From assembly GCF_000559025.1 (NCBI RefSeq), contig NZ_JAAN01000014.1:248001-312000 (forward strand): 64,000 bases of DNA. Reading direction: 5' to 3'. Within the stretch, counting starts at the first letter, position 1; every line of letters begins with the position of its first letter. Source of the stretch: Luteimonas huabeiensis HB2 (GTDB lineage Bacteria > Pseudomonadota > Gammaproteobacteria > Xanthomonadales > Xanthomonadaceae). The translations under genes and the position numbers were made by a program. Shown one piece after another: positions 33,772-42,879 of this stretch. The notes below the pieces were generated by a model. That model saw only the letters and a program-made list of their open reading frames with translations, did no database searches and was not told where the DNA came from.

Positions 33772-33939
33772 CGATCCGATTCTAGGGCCTGTCGGCGACG
33801 CTGGCGTTCACCCGCGCCGGCGCCCCCGGATCGTGGCGTCTCCGGGCCGCTCGGTGCGCATGCTTGCGCCGCAGCGCCGGCGTTGCGAGGATGCCAGCCG
33901 CTGCCGGGGAAGGGCGGTCGACACGGGGAGAACTGGGCG

Positions 33940-36900
33940 ATGGTGCGCGTGCTGGTGGGGTGGCTGCTTTGGCTGGGCGTGGTCGTGTCCGGCATGGCGG
34001 CGCTGCCGGAGACGCCGCGCTTCCGCCCGATCGGCGTGCAGGAAGGGCTGCCCTCGACCGAGCTGCTGGGCCTGGCGCGCGACCGCGCCGGCTATCTGTG
34101 GATCGCCACCGCCGACGGCCTGGCGCGCTACGACGGCGTGGACATGCGGGTCTGGCGGCACGATCCGGACGACCCCGGCTCGTTGCGCGACAACTACGTG
34201 CAGGCGGTGCACGTGGACGCGCACGACCGGCTGTGGGTGGCGACCGAGCGCGGCGGGCTGGCGCGGTTCTCGCGCGAGGACGAGCGCTTCCGGCCGCTGC
34301 CGGGCGCCGAGGCGATCACCGATCCCAACGTGCTGTCGATGACCGATCGCGACGGCGAGCTGTGGTTCGGCGCGATGGACGGCGCGGTCTACCGCTGGTC
34401 CGAGGAACGCGGCCTGCACCGCTTCGGGCCCGACCCGGACGACCCGCACGCGCTGGCCGAGGCGCCGGTGCTGTCGATGGCGACCGACCCCCGCGGCCGG
34501 GTCTGGGCGGCGACCTTCGGCGGCCTGGCGCTGAGCGAGGACGGCGAGTCGATCCGCCGCGTGGCCCTGCCCGGCAATGCGCCGTACCCGCGCGTGTACT
34601 TCGTCGGCTGGCTCGGCGACACGGTGTGGGTCGGCAGCGAGGACGGCGTGTACTACCTCGGCGACGACGGCCAGTGGCGCTCGCCGGCATGGTCGCCGAT
34701 GTTCGAGCTCCCCAACGCCGCGGTGTCGATGGCGCGCGAGGCGGACGGCTCGATGTGGATCGGCTCGCAGCGCAACCTGTGGCGGGTGGCGCCGGGCGGG
34801 ATCCCGCGGCCGGTGGAGACCGGCGCGCCGCTGCAGGGCCGCGCGATCATGCAGATCCTGCTGCAGGACGACGGCGCGCTGTGGGTGCCGCTGCACGGCG
34901 CCGGCCTGGGCTACCTGCGCTCGGACTGGCGCGAGATCGCGCAGTTCGACACCCGCGACGGGCTGATGCCGACGCTGTACTCGACGCTGGCGCCGGCGCG
35001 CGACGGCGGCATCTGGCTGGGCAGCATGTCCGGCGTGCAATGGCTGTCGCCCGACGGGCGCGTGGAGTCGTTCGACGAGCCGCTGCACCGGCGCCTGGCC
35101 GACTACCGCGTGTACGCCATCGCCGAGACCGAGCGCGGCACGTTGTGGCTGGGCGTGCGCGGCGGCCTGGTGCGGGTGGGCACCGACGGCAGCGTCGAGC
35201 ACTGGGCGCCCGGCGAGGCGCGCGACGCCGCGCTGGGGATCATGACCGACCAGGCGCTGATCGCGCCCGACGGCACGCTGTGGACCAGCAGCCGGCAGGG
35301 CGGCCTGCAGCAGCGCGACGCCGAGAGCGGGCGCGTGCTGCGCACCGTGCCCGCGGACGACCTGGGCGACCACGAATGGATGGAGATCGCGCCCGACGGC
35401 AGCCTGTGGACCTCGGGCGACTACGGGGTGGCGCGGCTGGACCCGGCGCGCGGCGTGCTGGAACCGGTGCTGGGCCGCGGCGGGCATACTGTGGTCGCGT
35501 TCGCCTTCGCCGGCCCCGATACGCTCTGGATGCACAGCATGAACGGACTCGACCGCTACCGTCGCGACGGCCAGCGCTGGCGCTTCGCCGAGCGCGTGGA
35601 CACGCGCCACGGCCTGCCGGCGCTGTCGGCCTCGGCGCTGCGCATCGACCGCCGCGGCCGGATCTGGGTCTCGACCACCCGCGGCCTGTTCCGCTGGGAC
35701 CCGCAGGCGCGGCGGATGCGGCACTTCGGCGTGCACATCGGCTTCCGCAACCAGGAGTTCGTCTACCGCGCGCTGACCCTGACCGAATCCGGCCTGCTGG
35801 CCGGCGCGACCCGCGACGCCGGCGTGGTGATGATCGACACCGAGGCGCCCGACGGGGCGCTGCGCAGGCCAGTGCTGGAGATCGACCGGGTGGCGGTGCG
35901 CGAGGGCGGCGCGTGGCGGGAGCGGCCCGGCCCCGCCGAGGTGACGCTGACCCCGGAGCAGCCGGAGCTGCGGGTCAGCGCGCGGCTGCTTTCCTTCGAC
36001 GACCCGGCCGCCAACCGCTACTGGACGAAGCTCGACGGCGTGGACACCGACTGGCTGGCGCACGGCGAGTCGGGCGACCGGGTCCTGGTCGGCCTCGCGC
36101 CCGGGCGCTACACCATGCGCCTGCGCGCGGCCGATGCGCGCGGCGCCGAATCGGTCGAGCGCAGCCTGGCGATCGTGGTGCAGCCGCCGTGGTGGCGCAC
36201 GCCGGCGGCGCTGGCGGCGTTCGCCGCGCTCGCCGTGCTGCTGATCGTCGCCGCCGCCGCCGGCTACCGGCACCGCCTGCGCCGGCGCCACGCCTGGAAA
36301 CTCGCGGTGCACAAGCGCGAGGTCGCCGAGCAGGCCTCGGTGGCCAAGACCCGCTTCCTGGCCACGCTGGGGCACGAAGTGCGCACCCCGATGACCGGCG
36401 TGCTCGGCATGAGCGAGCTGCTGCTCGGCTCGCCGCTGGATGCGCAGCAGCGGCGCTACACCGAATCGATCCGCCGCGCCGGCGAGCACCTGATGCGCCT
36501 GGTCGACGACGCCCTCGACCTCGCGCGCATCGAGGCCGGGCGGCTGGAGCTGGACCCGCAGCCGTTCGACCCGCGCGCGCTGCTGCAGGACGTGAGCGCG
36601 CTGATGGGGCCGCTGGCGATGCAGCGCGGGCTGGGCTTCCGCGAGCGGATCGACCCCGACTTGCCGCGCTGGCTGCTCGGCGACCCGGTGCGGGTGCGGC
36701 AGATCCTGCTGAACTTGCTGGGCAATGCGATCAAGTTCACCGAAGCCGGCCACGTGGCCCTGGAAGCCGTGCGCACCGAGGCCGGCGTGCGTTTCGAGGT
36801 AGCCGACACCGGCCCGGGCCTGGACGAGGAGCAATGCCGGCGGGTGTTCCGCCGCTTCGAGCAGGCCGACGGCGCGCGCACCGCCGCGCGCTACGGCGGC

Positions 36901-37452
36901 AGCGGGCTGGGGCTGGCGATCTGCCAGGAGCTGGCGCAGCAGATGGGCGGCGGCATCGAGGTCGACAGCGCGCCCGGCGTGGGCACCCGCTTCCGCGTGA
37001 CGCTGCCGCTGGCCGCCGCGACGCAACCCGGCCCCGCATCGCCGCCGCCGGCGGATGCGGACGCGGTGCCGCCCATGCGCCTGCTGGTGGTGGAGGACGA
37101 TCCCACCGTGGCCGACGTGATCTCCGGCCTGCTGCGCGCCCAGGGGCATGCGGTGACGCATGCGCCGCACGCGCTGGCGGCGCTGCTGGCGCTGCGCGAG
37201 CGCGTGCCGGACGTGGCCCTGGTGGACCTGGACCTGCCGGGCATCGACGGCTTCGCGCTGGTCGGGCAACTGCGCGCGCAGGCGCCGGGGCTGTGCGCGG
37301 TGGCGATCACCGCGCGCGCCGATGCCGACGCGGAGCCGGCCGCGCGCGCGGCCGGCTTCGATGGCTTCCTGCGCAAGCCCCTGACCGGCGAACTGCTCGC
37401 CGCGGCGCTGTTGCAGGCGCGCTCGCGTCCGGCCGCGGACGCGGCGGCGTGA
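33940..37452 (+). CDS. Hybrid sensor histidine kinase with periplasmic two-component propeller (first of tandem pair)
   Basis: The 1170-residue protein starts with a signal anchor (residues 1-22). The periplasmic region of about 720 residues holds repeated propeller blades (for example AGYLWIATADGLARYDGVDM and DRLWVATERGGLARF), then a Y_Y_Y domain (about 650-745) and one membrane helix (about 750-770). Cytoplasmic domains are HisKA (FLATLGHEVRTPMTG, phospho-acceptor His812), HATPase (LLNLLGNAIKFTEAG; YGGSGLGLAICQELAQQMGG) and a receiver (LVVEDDPTVADV; Asp1096 in LVDLDLPGIDG; KPLTGE). No HPt or DNA-binding output domain is fused, so the phosphate must pass to an unlinked partner. GGGGAG precedes the ATG. 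The last four bases overlap the next kinase as GTGA. Confidence 0.93.
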   Translation: MVRVLVGWLLWLGVVVSGMAALPETPRFRPIGVQEGLPSTELLGLARDRAGYLWIATADGLARYDGVDMRVWRHDPDDPGSLRDNYVQAVHVDAHDRLWVATERGGLARFSREDERFRPLPGAEAITDPNVLSMTDRDGELWFGAMDGAVYRWSEERGLHRFGPDPDDPHALAEAPVLSMATDPRGRVWAATFGGLALSEDGESIRRVALPGNAPYPRVYFVGWLGDTVWVGSEDGVYYLGDDGQWRSPAWSPMFELPNAAVSMAREADGSMWIGSQRNLWRVAPGGIPRPVETGAPLQGRAIMQILLQDDGALWVPLHGAGLGYLRSDWREIAQFDTRDGLMPTLYSTLAPARDGGIWLGSMSGVQWLSPDGRVESFDEPLHRRLADYRVYAIAETERGTLWLGVRGGLVRVGTDGSVEHWAPGEARDAALGIMTDQALIAPDGTLWTSSRQGGLQQRDAESGRVLRTVPADDLGDHEWMEIAPDGSLWTSGDYGVARLDPARGVLEPVLGRGGHTVVAFAFAGPDTLWMHSMNGLDRYRRDGQRWRFAERVDTRHGLPALSASALRIDRRGRIWVSTTRGLFRWDPQARRMRHFGVHIGFRNQEFVYRALTLTESGLLAGATRDAGVVMIDTEAPDGALRRPVLEIDRVAVREGGAWRERPGPAEVTLTPEQPELRVSARLLSFDDPAANRYWTKLDGVDTDWLAHGESGDRVLVGLAPGRYTMRLRAADARGAESVERSLAIVVQPPWWRTPAALAAFAALAVLLIVAAAAGYRHRLRRRHAWKLAVHKREVAEQASVAKTRFLATLGHEVRTPMTGVLGMSELLLGSPLDAQQRRYTESIRRAGEHLMRLVDDALDLARIEAGRLELDPQPFDPRALLQDVSALMGPLAMQRGLGFRERIDPDLPRWLLGDPVRVRQILLNLLGNAIKFTEAGHVALEAVRTEAGVRFEVADTGPGLDEEQCRRVFRRFEQADGARTAARYGGSGLGLAICQELAQQMGGGIEVDSAPGVGTRFRVTLPLAAATQPGPASPPPADADAVPPMRLLVVEDDPTVADVISGLLRAQGHAVTHAPHALAALLALRERVPDVALVDLDLPGIDGFALVGQLRAQAPGLCAVAITARADADAEPAARAAGFDGFLRKPLTGELLAAALLQARSRPAADAAA

Positions 37453-40400
37453 GCGGCCGGCCAGGCGGCGCCCTCGCTGCGGTGGCTGGCGCCGCCCGGC
37501 GCCTGCTGCTGGGCCTGGCCGCGCTGTTCGCCTGCGCCGGCCCGGCCTGGGCGCTGCACCCGGACAACCTGCGCCTGCGCCAGATCGGCGTCGCCGAGGG
37601 CCTGCCCTCCAACCGCGTCAACGCCGTGGTCCAGGACCCGCGCGGCTACCTGTGGATCGCCACCAGCGACGGCCTGGGCCGCTACGACGGCGCCGGGCTG
37701 GAGATCCTGCGCGAGGAGGACGGCCTGCCCGACAACTTCGTGTGGTCGCTGGCCTGGGGCGCCGACGACCGCCTGTGGATCGGCACGCGCCGCGGCGGCG
37801 TGGCGGTGTACGACCCGGTGCGCGACCGCTTCGAGGTGCACGACCGCGCGACCCTGCCGGGCCTGGGCAGCCACGACATCTGGTCGCTGGATGCGCAGGT
37901 GCCGGGCGAGGTCTGGATCGGCACTTCGGACTCTGGCCTGTACCGCCTGCGCGAAGGCGGCGCGCTGGAACGCTTCGCGCCCGCGCCCGGCGACCCGCGC
38001 AGCCTGCCGCATGCCGGCGTCACCCATCTCCAGCGCGCGCCCGACGGCACGCTGTGGGTCGTCACCACCGCCGGCGTGGCGCGCTGGACCGGCCGCGACT
38101 TCGAGCGCGTGGACGGCGCGCCGCTGCCGCTGGGCATCGCCTTCGACCGCGCCGGCACGCTGTGGGTGGGCCGGCGCGAAGGCGCCGCACTGCTCGGCGC
38201 CGACGGCCGGCTCGAGCCGGTGCCGGCGCGGATCGCCGAGCCGCGGCTGCGGCCGCTGCAACTGCTCGTGCACGACGCGCGCGGCGGGCTCTGGGTCGAC
38301 GTGCAGGCCGGGCTGGGCCGCATCGAGCAGGGCGAGGTGCACCCGGTGCCGCTGTACAGCCCGGTGGCGCAGGCGCCGGTGCGGCCGCAGTGGACCGGCG
38401 GGCTGGAGGACCGCGAGGGCGGCGTGTGGCTGATCAGCCATTCCCATGGCCTGTGGCACCAGCCGGCGGACTGGAGCCTGTTCTCCATCCTCGCCGCGCG
38501 CCCCGACGATCCCGACGGGCTGGCGAACTCGCACGTGCGCGGGATCGCGCCCGCCGCCGACGGCCGCATGTGGCTGGTCGGCTCGGGCGGCGCGCTGGAA
38601 TCGCTGGGGCCCGACGGCCGCGAGCTGCGCACGCACCTGCGCGACGTCGCCGGCGGGCTGGTGCTCGACAGCGTGTTCGAGGACGCGCGCGGCCGGGTCT
38701 GGATCGGCTGGAAACGCGGCCTGGCGCGCTTCGACCCCGCCACCGGCGAACTGCGCACCTGGCGCGAGCCGGGCGGCATCGGCAACCCCGCCTACGGCAG
38801 CGTGATCCGCATCGCCGAGAACGCGCAGGGTCTGTGGCTGCTGTTCGACAACGCGATCGTGCAGCAGCGCGACGGCGACGGCCGCGTGCTGGCCGAGTAC
38901 CGGCAGGGCGCGCACGGGCTGGTGCCCGGCGAGCTGGCGCAGGACCTGGTGGTCGGCCCGGACGGCACGCCCTGGCTGGCGACCGCGCGCGGCGCGCTGC
39001 ACCTGCGCGAAGGCCGCTGGCAACCGGTGCCGGGCGCGCCGCCGGCCGCGTACACGGCGCTGGAGGCCGACGGCCGCCAGGTCGTGCTCGGCGGCCCGGG
39101 GCGTCTCGTGCTGGCGGAATGGGACGGCGCCGGGCTGCGGGTGCGCCGGCAGCTCGACGCCGATGGCGGTTTGCCGATCGTCTCGTTCTCCGGCATCGAG
39201 CGCGACGGCGGCGGCACGCTGTGGCTGTCGAGCGCGCGCGGCGTGTGGCGGATCGATCCCGCGGCCGGCACGGTGCGCGGCTACGGCATCGCCGACGGCC
39301 TGCCCAGCCAGGAGTTCGCCTTCCCGCTGGTGGCGCGGCCGCACGACGGCCGGCTCTTCGTCGGCTCGCCCGACGGGCTGGTCGCGTTCGATCCGCTGCA
39401 ACTGGTCCCGTCCACGCGCGCGCCGGAACTGGTGGTCGAGCGCATCGGCCTGCTCGGCAGCGCGGCGCCGCTGCGCCGGCTGTCCGACGCGCCGTTCCGC
39501 ATCCGCCACGACGATCGCGACCTGCAGGTGGTGGTGCGGCTGCCCTCGTTCCGCAACCCGGCCGCGCACGTCTACGCGTTCCGCCTGCTCGGCCACGACC
39601 CGGACTGGATCGAGACCGGCGCCACCGGCGAGCGCGTGTTCTCGCAGCTCGCGCCGGGCCGCTACACGCTGCAGGCGCGCGTGCGCGACGCCGACGGCGC
39701 ATTGTCGGCGCCGCGCACGATCCGCTTCGAGGTGACCCCGCCCTGGTGGTGGGCGCTGCCGGCGCGGGTGCTGTTCCTGGCGCTCGCCGCGCTGGTCGCG
39801 CTGGGGCTGGGCTGGATCTACCGCAACCGCCTGCGCCGCCGCCACGCCTGGCAACTGGCCGAGCAGAAGCGCGAACTAGCCGAGCAGGCCTCGCAGGCCA
39901 AGACCCGCTTCCTGGCCACCCTGGGCCACGAGGTCCGCACGCCGATGACCGGCGTGCTGGGCATGAGCGAACTGCTGCTGGGTACCCGGCTCGACGCCGA
40001 GCAGCGGCGCTACACCGAATCCATCCGCGATGCCGGCGAGCACCTGCTGCGCCTGGTCAACGACGCCCTCGACCTCGCCCGCATCGAGGCCGGCAAGCTG
40101 CGCCTCGATCCGCAGCCCTTCGACCTCTACGAACTGCTGCGCGAAGCCAGCGGCCTGATGGCGCCGATGGCCGCGCAGCGCGGCCTGGCCTTCCGCGAGC
40201 GCATCGCCGTGACCTTGCCGCGCTGGGTGCGCGGCGACGCGGTGCGCGTGCGGCAGATCCTGCTCAACCTGCTCGGCAACGCGATCAAGTTCACCGACCA
40301 CGGCTTCGTCGAGCTGCAGGTGGACCGGCTGGAGGACGACCGCGTGCGCTTCCTCGTCGGCGACAGCGGCCCCGGACTCAACCGCGAACAGCGCGAGCGC

Positions 40401-41018
40401 CTGTTCCGCCGCTTCGAGCAGGCCGACGGCGCGCGCACCTCCGCCCGCTACGGCGGCAGCGGGCTGGGCCTGGCGATCTGCCAGGAACTGGCCGCGGAAA
40501 TGGGCGGGCGGATCGAGGTCGACAGCGCGCCGGGGCAGGGCACCCGCTTCGCGGTCGAGCTGCCGCTGCCGGAGGTCGCGCCCGCGCAGCGCAGCGACGC
40601 CCCCGCGCACGCCCGCGCGCCGGGCACCCTGTTCCTGCTGCTGGTCGAGGACGACCCGACCGTGGCCGAGGTCATCGTCGGCCTGCTGCAGGCGCAGGGC
40701 CACCGCGTGCTGCACGTCGCCCACGGCCTATCGGCGCTGGTCTCGCTGGCCACCGCCGAGGTCGACGCCGCGCTGCTGGACCTGGACCTGCCCGGCATCG
40801 ACGGCCTCGCGCTGGCGCGGCAGATGCGCGCGCAAGGCTTCGCCCGGCCGCTGATCGCCATCACCGCCCGCGCCGACGCCGACGCCGAGCCCCTGGCGAT
40901 GCAGGCCGGCTTCGACGCCTTCCTGCGCAAGCCCCTGACCGGCGCGATCCTGGCCGACGCGCTGGCGCGCATCGGGCCGGTGCAGGCGGCGCGGGGTGCA
41001 GAGTCCGGTTCGCCTTGA
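37449..41018 (+). CDS. Hybrid sensor histidine kinase with periplasmic two-component propeller (second of tandem pair)
   Basis: The 1189-residue paralogue of the preceding gene has the same order: signal sequence (LLLGLAALFACAGPAWA), propeller blades (RGYLWIATSDGLGRYDGAGL onward), Y_Y_Y, membrane helix, HisKA with His827, HATPase, and a receiver with Asp1111. The cytoplasmic halves are nearly superimposable (FLATLGHEVRTPMTGVLGMS in both), whereas the propellers differ widely. This suggests that the duplicated kinases now sense different ligands through one output route. The GTG start overlaps the previous stop (GTGA). Ligands for such propeller kinases are often poly- or oligosaccharides, but nothing here identifies one. 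Confidence 0.93.
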   Translation: MSGRPGGALAAVAGAARRLLLGLAALFACAGPAWALHPDNLRLRQIGVAEGLPSNRVNAVVQDPRGYLWIATSDGLGRYDGAGLEILREEDGLPDNFVWSLAWGADDRLWIGTRRGGVAVYDPVRDRFEVHDRATLPGLGSHDIWSLDAQVPGEVWIGTSDSGLYRLREGGALERFAPAPGDPRSLPHAGVTHLQRAPDGTLWVVTTAGVARWTGRDFERVDGAPLPLGIAFDRAGTLWVGRREGAALLGADGRLEPVPARIAEPRLRPLQLLVHDARGGLWVDVQAGLGRIEQGEVHPVPLYSPVAQAPVRPQWTGGLEDREGGVWLISHSHGLWHQPADWSLFSILAARPDDPDGLANSHVRGIAPAADGRMWLVGSGGALESLGPDGRELRTHLRDVAGGLVLDSVFEDARGRVWIGWKRGLARFDPATGELRTWREPGGIGNPAYGSVIRIAENAQGLWLLFDNAIVQQRDGDGRVLAEYRQGAHGLVPGELAQDLVVGPDGTPWLATARGALHLREGRWQPVPGAPPAAYTALEADGRQVVLGGPGRLVLAEWDGAGLRVRRQLDADGGLPIVSFSGIERDGGGTLWLSSARGVWRIDPAAGTVRGYGIADGLPSQEFAFPLVARPHDGRLFVGSPDGLVAFDPLQLVPSTRAPELVVERIGLLGSAAPLRRLSDAPFRIRHDDRDLQVVVRLPSFRNPAAHVYAFRLLGHDPDWIETGATGERVFSQLAPGRYTLQARVRDADGALSAPRTIRFEVTPPWWWALPARVLFLALAALVALGLGWIYRNRLRRRHAWQLAEQKRELAEQASQAKTRFLATLGHEVRTPMTGVLGMSELLLGTRLDAEQRRYTESIRDAGEHLLRLVNDALDLARIEAGKLRLDPQPFDLYELLREASGLMAPMAAQRGLAFRERIAVTLPRWVRGDAVRVRQILLNLLGNAIKFTDHGFVELQVDRLEDDRVRFLVGDSGPGLNREQRERLFRRFEQADGARTSARYGGSGLGLAICQELAAEMGGRIEVDSAPGQGTRFAVELPLPEVAPAQRSDAPAHARAPGTLFLLLVEDDPTVAEVIVGLLQAQGHRVLHVAHGLSALVSLATAEVDAALLDLDLPGIDGLALARQMRAQGFARPLIAITARADADAEPLAMQAGFDAFLRKPLTGAILADALARIGPVQAARGAESGSP

Positions 41019-41139
41019 CGTCGAACGGGGCAGGATGTTCAACCCTTCGTCTCGGGAGGGGCTTGCATCCAGTCGGGCGGATCGAGGGCCTCTGGCCAGC
41101 GAACCCAGCCCACGGTGTCTGTCCCCCTCTTACCCGCGT

Positions 41140-41706
41140 CTACTGCCGGGTTCGAGGTTTGGCTTGCCGATACTGGCGCTTGTCGCCCTCCCGTTGCCCA
41201 TCTGGATCGACATTGGCGCACACGCGGCCACCACAAATGACCGCATCGGATGCGTAATAGGCTTGGAGGACGGAGGCCGCGTTCTCGTAGCGCTGCAGCT
41301 CTTCCTTGACGGTGGAGAGTTCGCGGCGGTAGTAGCCCAGCAAGGCCCAGCCGACGAGAAGCACGAGCAGCAGGATCGCCCCGGCGGCGCCGAGCCACAT
41401 CCCTACCGTCTTGTTCGCTTTTTGCAGCTGCGCGGACGTGGCGGATATGTCGCGGTCGTACCGGGCCGCAACCGGTGCCAACGCATCCTTCGCCTCCTTG
41501 GCGATCTGGGAACTGGCTCCGCCCACGATGCCGTCCACCCGGCGCTGAACCTGCGCGACCTCGCTTTGCAATGCCTGCATACGCTGTTCAAACGCGGCTT
41601 GCATACGCGCTTCGCGTTGCTCGAACTTGGCTATCAACGCGGATTGGAGCTTGAGCGTGTTCTGAAGCGATGTCAGTAAGGCGGGGAGTTCTCGCTCGCT
41701 GGACAT
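41140..41706 (-). CDS. Coiled-coil single-span membrane protein in the effector islet, unknown function
   Basis: This 188-residue protein begins with a long amphipathic coiled coil (about residues 1-98, ELPALLTSLQNTLKLQSALI...), then one membrane helix (about 101-125, GMWLGAAGAILLLVLLVGWA), a further short helix (RRELSTVKEELQRYENAA) and a C-terminal segment with two cysteines (VICGGRVCANVD) and a basic tail. The layout recalls small mobilisation or relaxation-type membrane proteins, but I see no definitive family signature. It follows the GH24 effector-like gene by 24 bases on the same strand and shares its lower GC content, so it probably belongs to the same unit. Possible roles are an accessory, a second immunity factor, or an independent passenger. 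Confidence 0.7.
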   Translation of the reverse strand: MSSERELPALLTSLQNTLKLQSALIAKFEQREARMQAAFEQRMQALQSEVAQVQRRVDGIVGGASSQIAKEAKDALAPVAARYDRDISATSAQLQKANKTVGMWLGAAGAILLLVLLVGWALLGYYRRELSTVKEELQRYENAASVLQAYYASDAVICGGRVCANVDPDGQREGDKRQYRQAKPRTRQ

Positions 41707-41730
41707 GGGCGTTCCGGTGCCGGTTGGTTA

Positions 41731-42876
41731 TCACATTCTCATTGCGGGGCCCTGCTGCGGGGCCGGTTCTTGCTGGAGCTCTTCTCGCTGCTGTGCTGCA
41801 ACGAGGCCGCGTCCCCATTGCTCGAACGATTGCACCTGGGGGGACTGCTCGATTTGCGCGGACACTCGTGAAATCGCAGCCTCGTCATCGGCGAACAGTG
41901 CGGCGGCCAGCTTGTCGAGGTCGGGGTCGCCGGTCGTGAATGCCGTCGGGTTCTCCCGGGGCAGCGCCTCATCGTTGCGGTGGCGGTCATCGCCGATCAT
42001 GCGCCGACGTTCTTGCTCGCCCTGCGGCGGCAGATCATCCACGGGGCGCGCGCCGCCAGTGGAGTTGGCGGGCGTTGCGTTATCGAGGCCCTGCTGCGGA
42101 TGTTCCGGAGCATCGGTTTCACGCACTGGCCGTCGCTCGATGTTCTGGAGAAGCTCAAGCTCGTTGGCGGATCGTTGAGGGAAATTCGGGTCATGTACCG
42201 CACGTCGCAGCTCGGTCTGGAGCTGTTCTTCGGAAATCTCTCCTCGCCAGTACTCGCCGATGGGCTCGGCAACACGGTTCGCCTTGCCCGTCGCGCCGTG
42301 ATAGGTCATCGAATATAGCGCTGCACGCTGTTCCTCGGACAATGCTTCCGCAGGACAGTCCGCACGCTGGAGGATCCTGTTCAGGCGACTCTCGTAAACA
42401 GGCGCGATCCGCTGAAACAGTTCGAGCGACTGCTCGTGGGTCAGCGACAGTTGCAAGGGACTCTGGCGATCTGTAAGCACGTCCCAAGAATAGAAAGCGC
42501 CATTGGGCCCCTCATGGCGAGTGTTCGTCGTCGGTCCTAGAACCTCCTGCGCCTCTTGTCCGAACTGCGACCGCTGGAAAGCGCCCAGATTCCTGAATCT
42601 CTCATCGATATGCCGATTCTGGACCTTGGAGTAATCGGACAGCAGCGCGTTGAGCTGCTCTCTGCGTGCCGGGTCGAGATTCAGTACGTCGGCCAAGGCG
42701 TCCACGTGCTCTTGATCGACACGCATGGAGCGGTCTCGCTGGCGAGCGGTCAGCGCGACGCCGAATCCGACGGTGGGGATTCCCAGCGTATCCAGGTAGA
42801 CGTTGTCGACTCGCGCCTCATTCCGATCGATCAGTTCAAGGCGCAATGCTTCGTATCGCTGTTGGTCCCAAGGCAT
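41731..42876 (-). CDS. GH24 lysozyme-domain protein, candidate type IV secreted antibacterial effector
   Basis: In this 381-residue protein the N-terminal domain reproduces the T4-lysozyme catalytic arrangement: Glu20, Asp29 and Thr35 in NEARVDNVYLDTLGIPT, with the same 9- and 6-residue spacings as Glu11/Asp20/Thr26 of T4 lysozyme. VGFGVAL and ALYSMTYHG fit the fold. There is no signal peptide. After about residue 235 come a polar linker and a C-terminal region with DPDLDKLAAALFADDEAAI, then a Gln-rich tail (QQREELQQEPAPQQGP). A Gln-rich C-terminus is a feature of Xanthomonadales type IV killing effectors, although the canonical XVIPCD blocks are not clear here. A lipoprotein gene lies 3 bases upstream; AAGGA is spaced 7 bases from the ATG. 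Confidence 0.78.
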   Translation of the reverse strand: MPWDQQRYEALRLELIDRNEARVDNVYLDTLGIPTVGFGVALTARQRDRSMRVDQEHVDALADVLNLDPARREQLNALLSDYSKVQNRHIDERFRNLGAFQRSQFGQEAQEVLGPTTNTRHEGPNGAFYSWDVLTDRQSPLQLSLTHEQSLELFQRIAPVYESRLNRILQRADCPAEALSEEQRAALYSMTYHGATGKANRVAEPIGEYWRGEISEEQLQTELRRAVHDPNFPQRSANELELLQNIERRPVRETDAPEHPQQGLDNATPANSTGGARPVDDLPPQGEQERRRMIGDDRHRNDEALPRENPTAFTTGDPDLDKLAAALFADDEAAISRVSAQIEQSPQVQSFEQWGRGLVAAQQREELQQEPAPQQGPAMRM

Positions 42877-42879
42877 AAG

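Noticed and set aside
33808-37269. An 1153-codon minus-strand frame opposite the first hybrid kinase, and a similar one opposite the second
   Set aside because: Both are rich in His/Gln/Arg/Ala with no recognisable fold and lie antisense to clear kinases with all catalytic motifs. They are GC-driven shadows.
41042-41113. Possible peptide of about 24 residues on the minus strand (starts GTG, WVRWPEALDPPDWMQAPP) just after the coiled-coil gene
   Set aside because: The amino-acid text looks protein-like and could be a small gene or a frameshifted tail, but it is too short and lacks independent support such as conservation.
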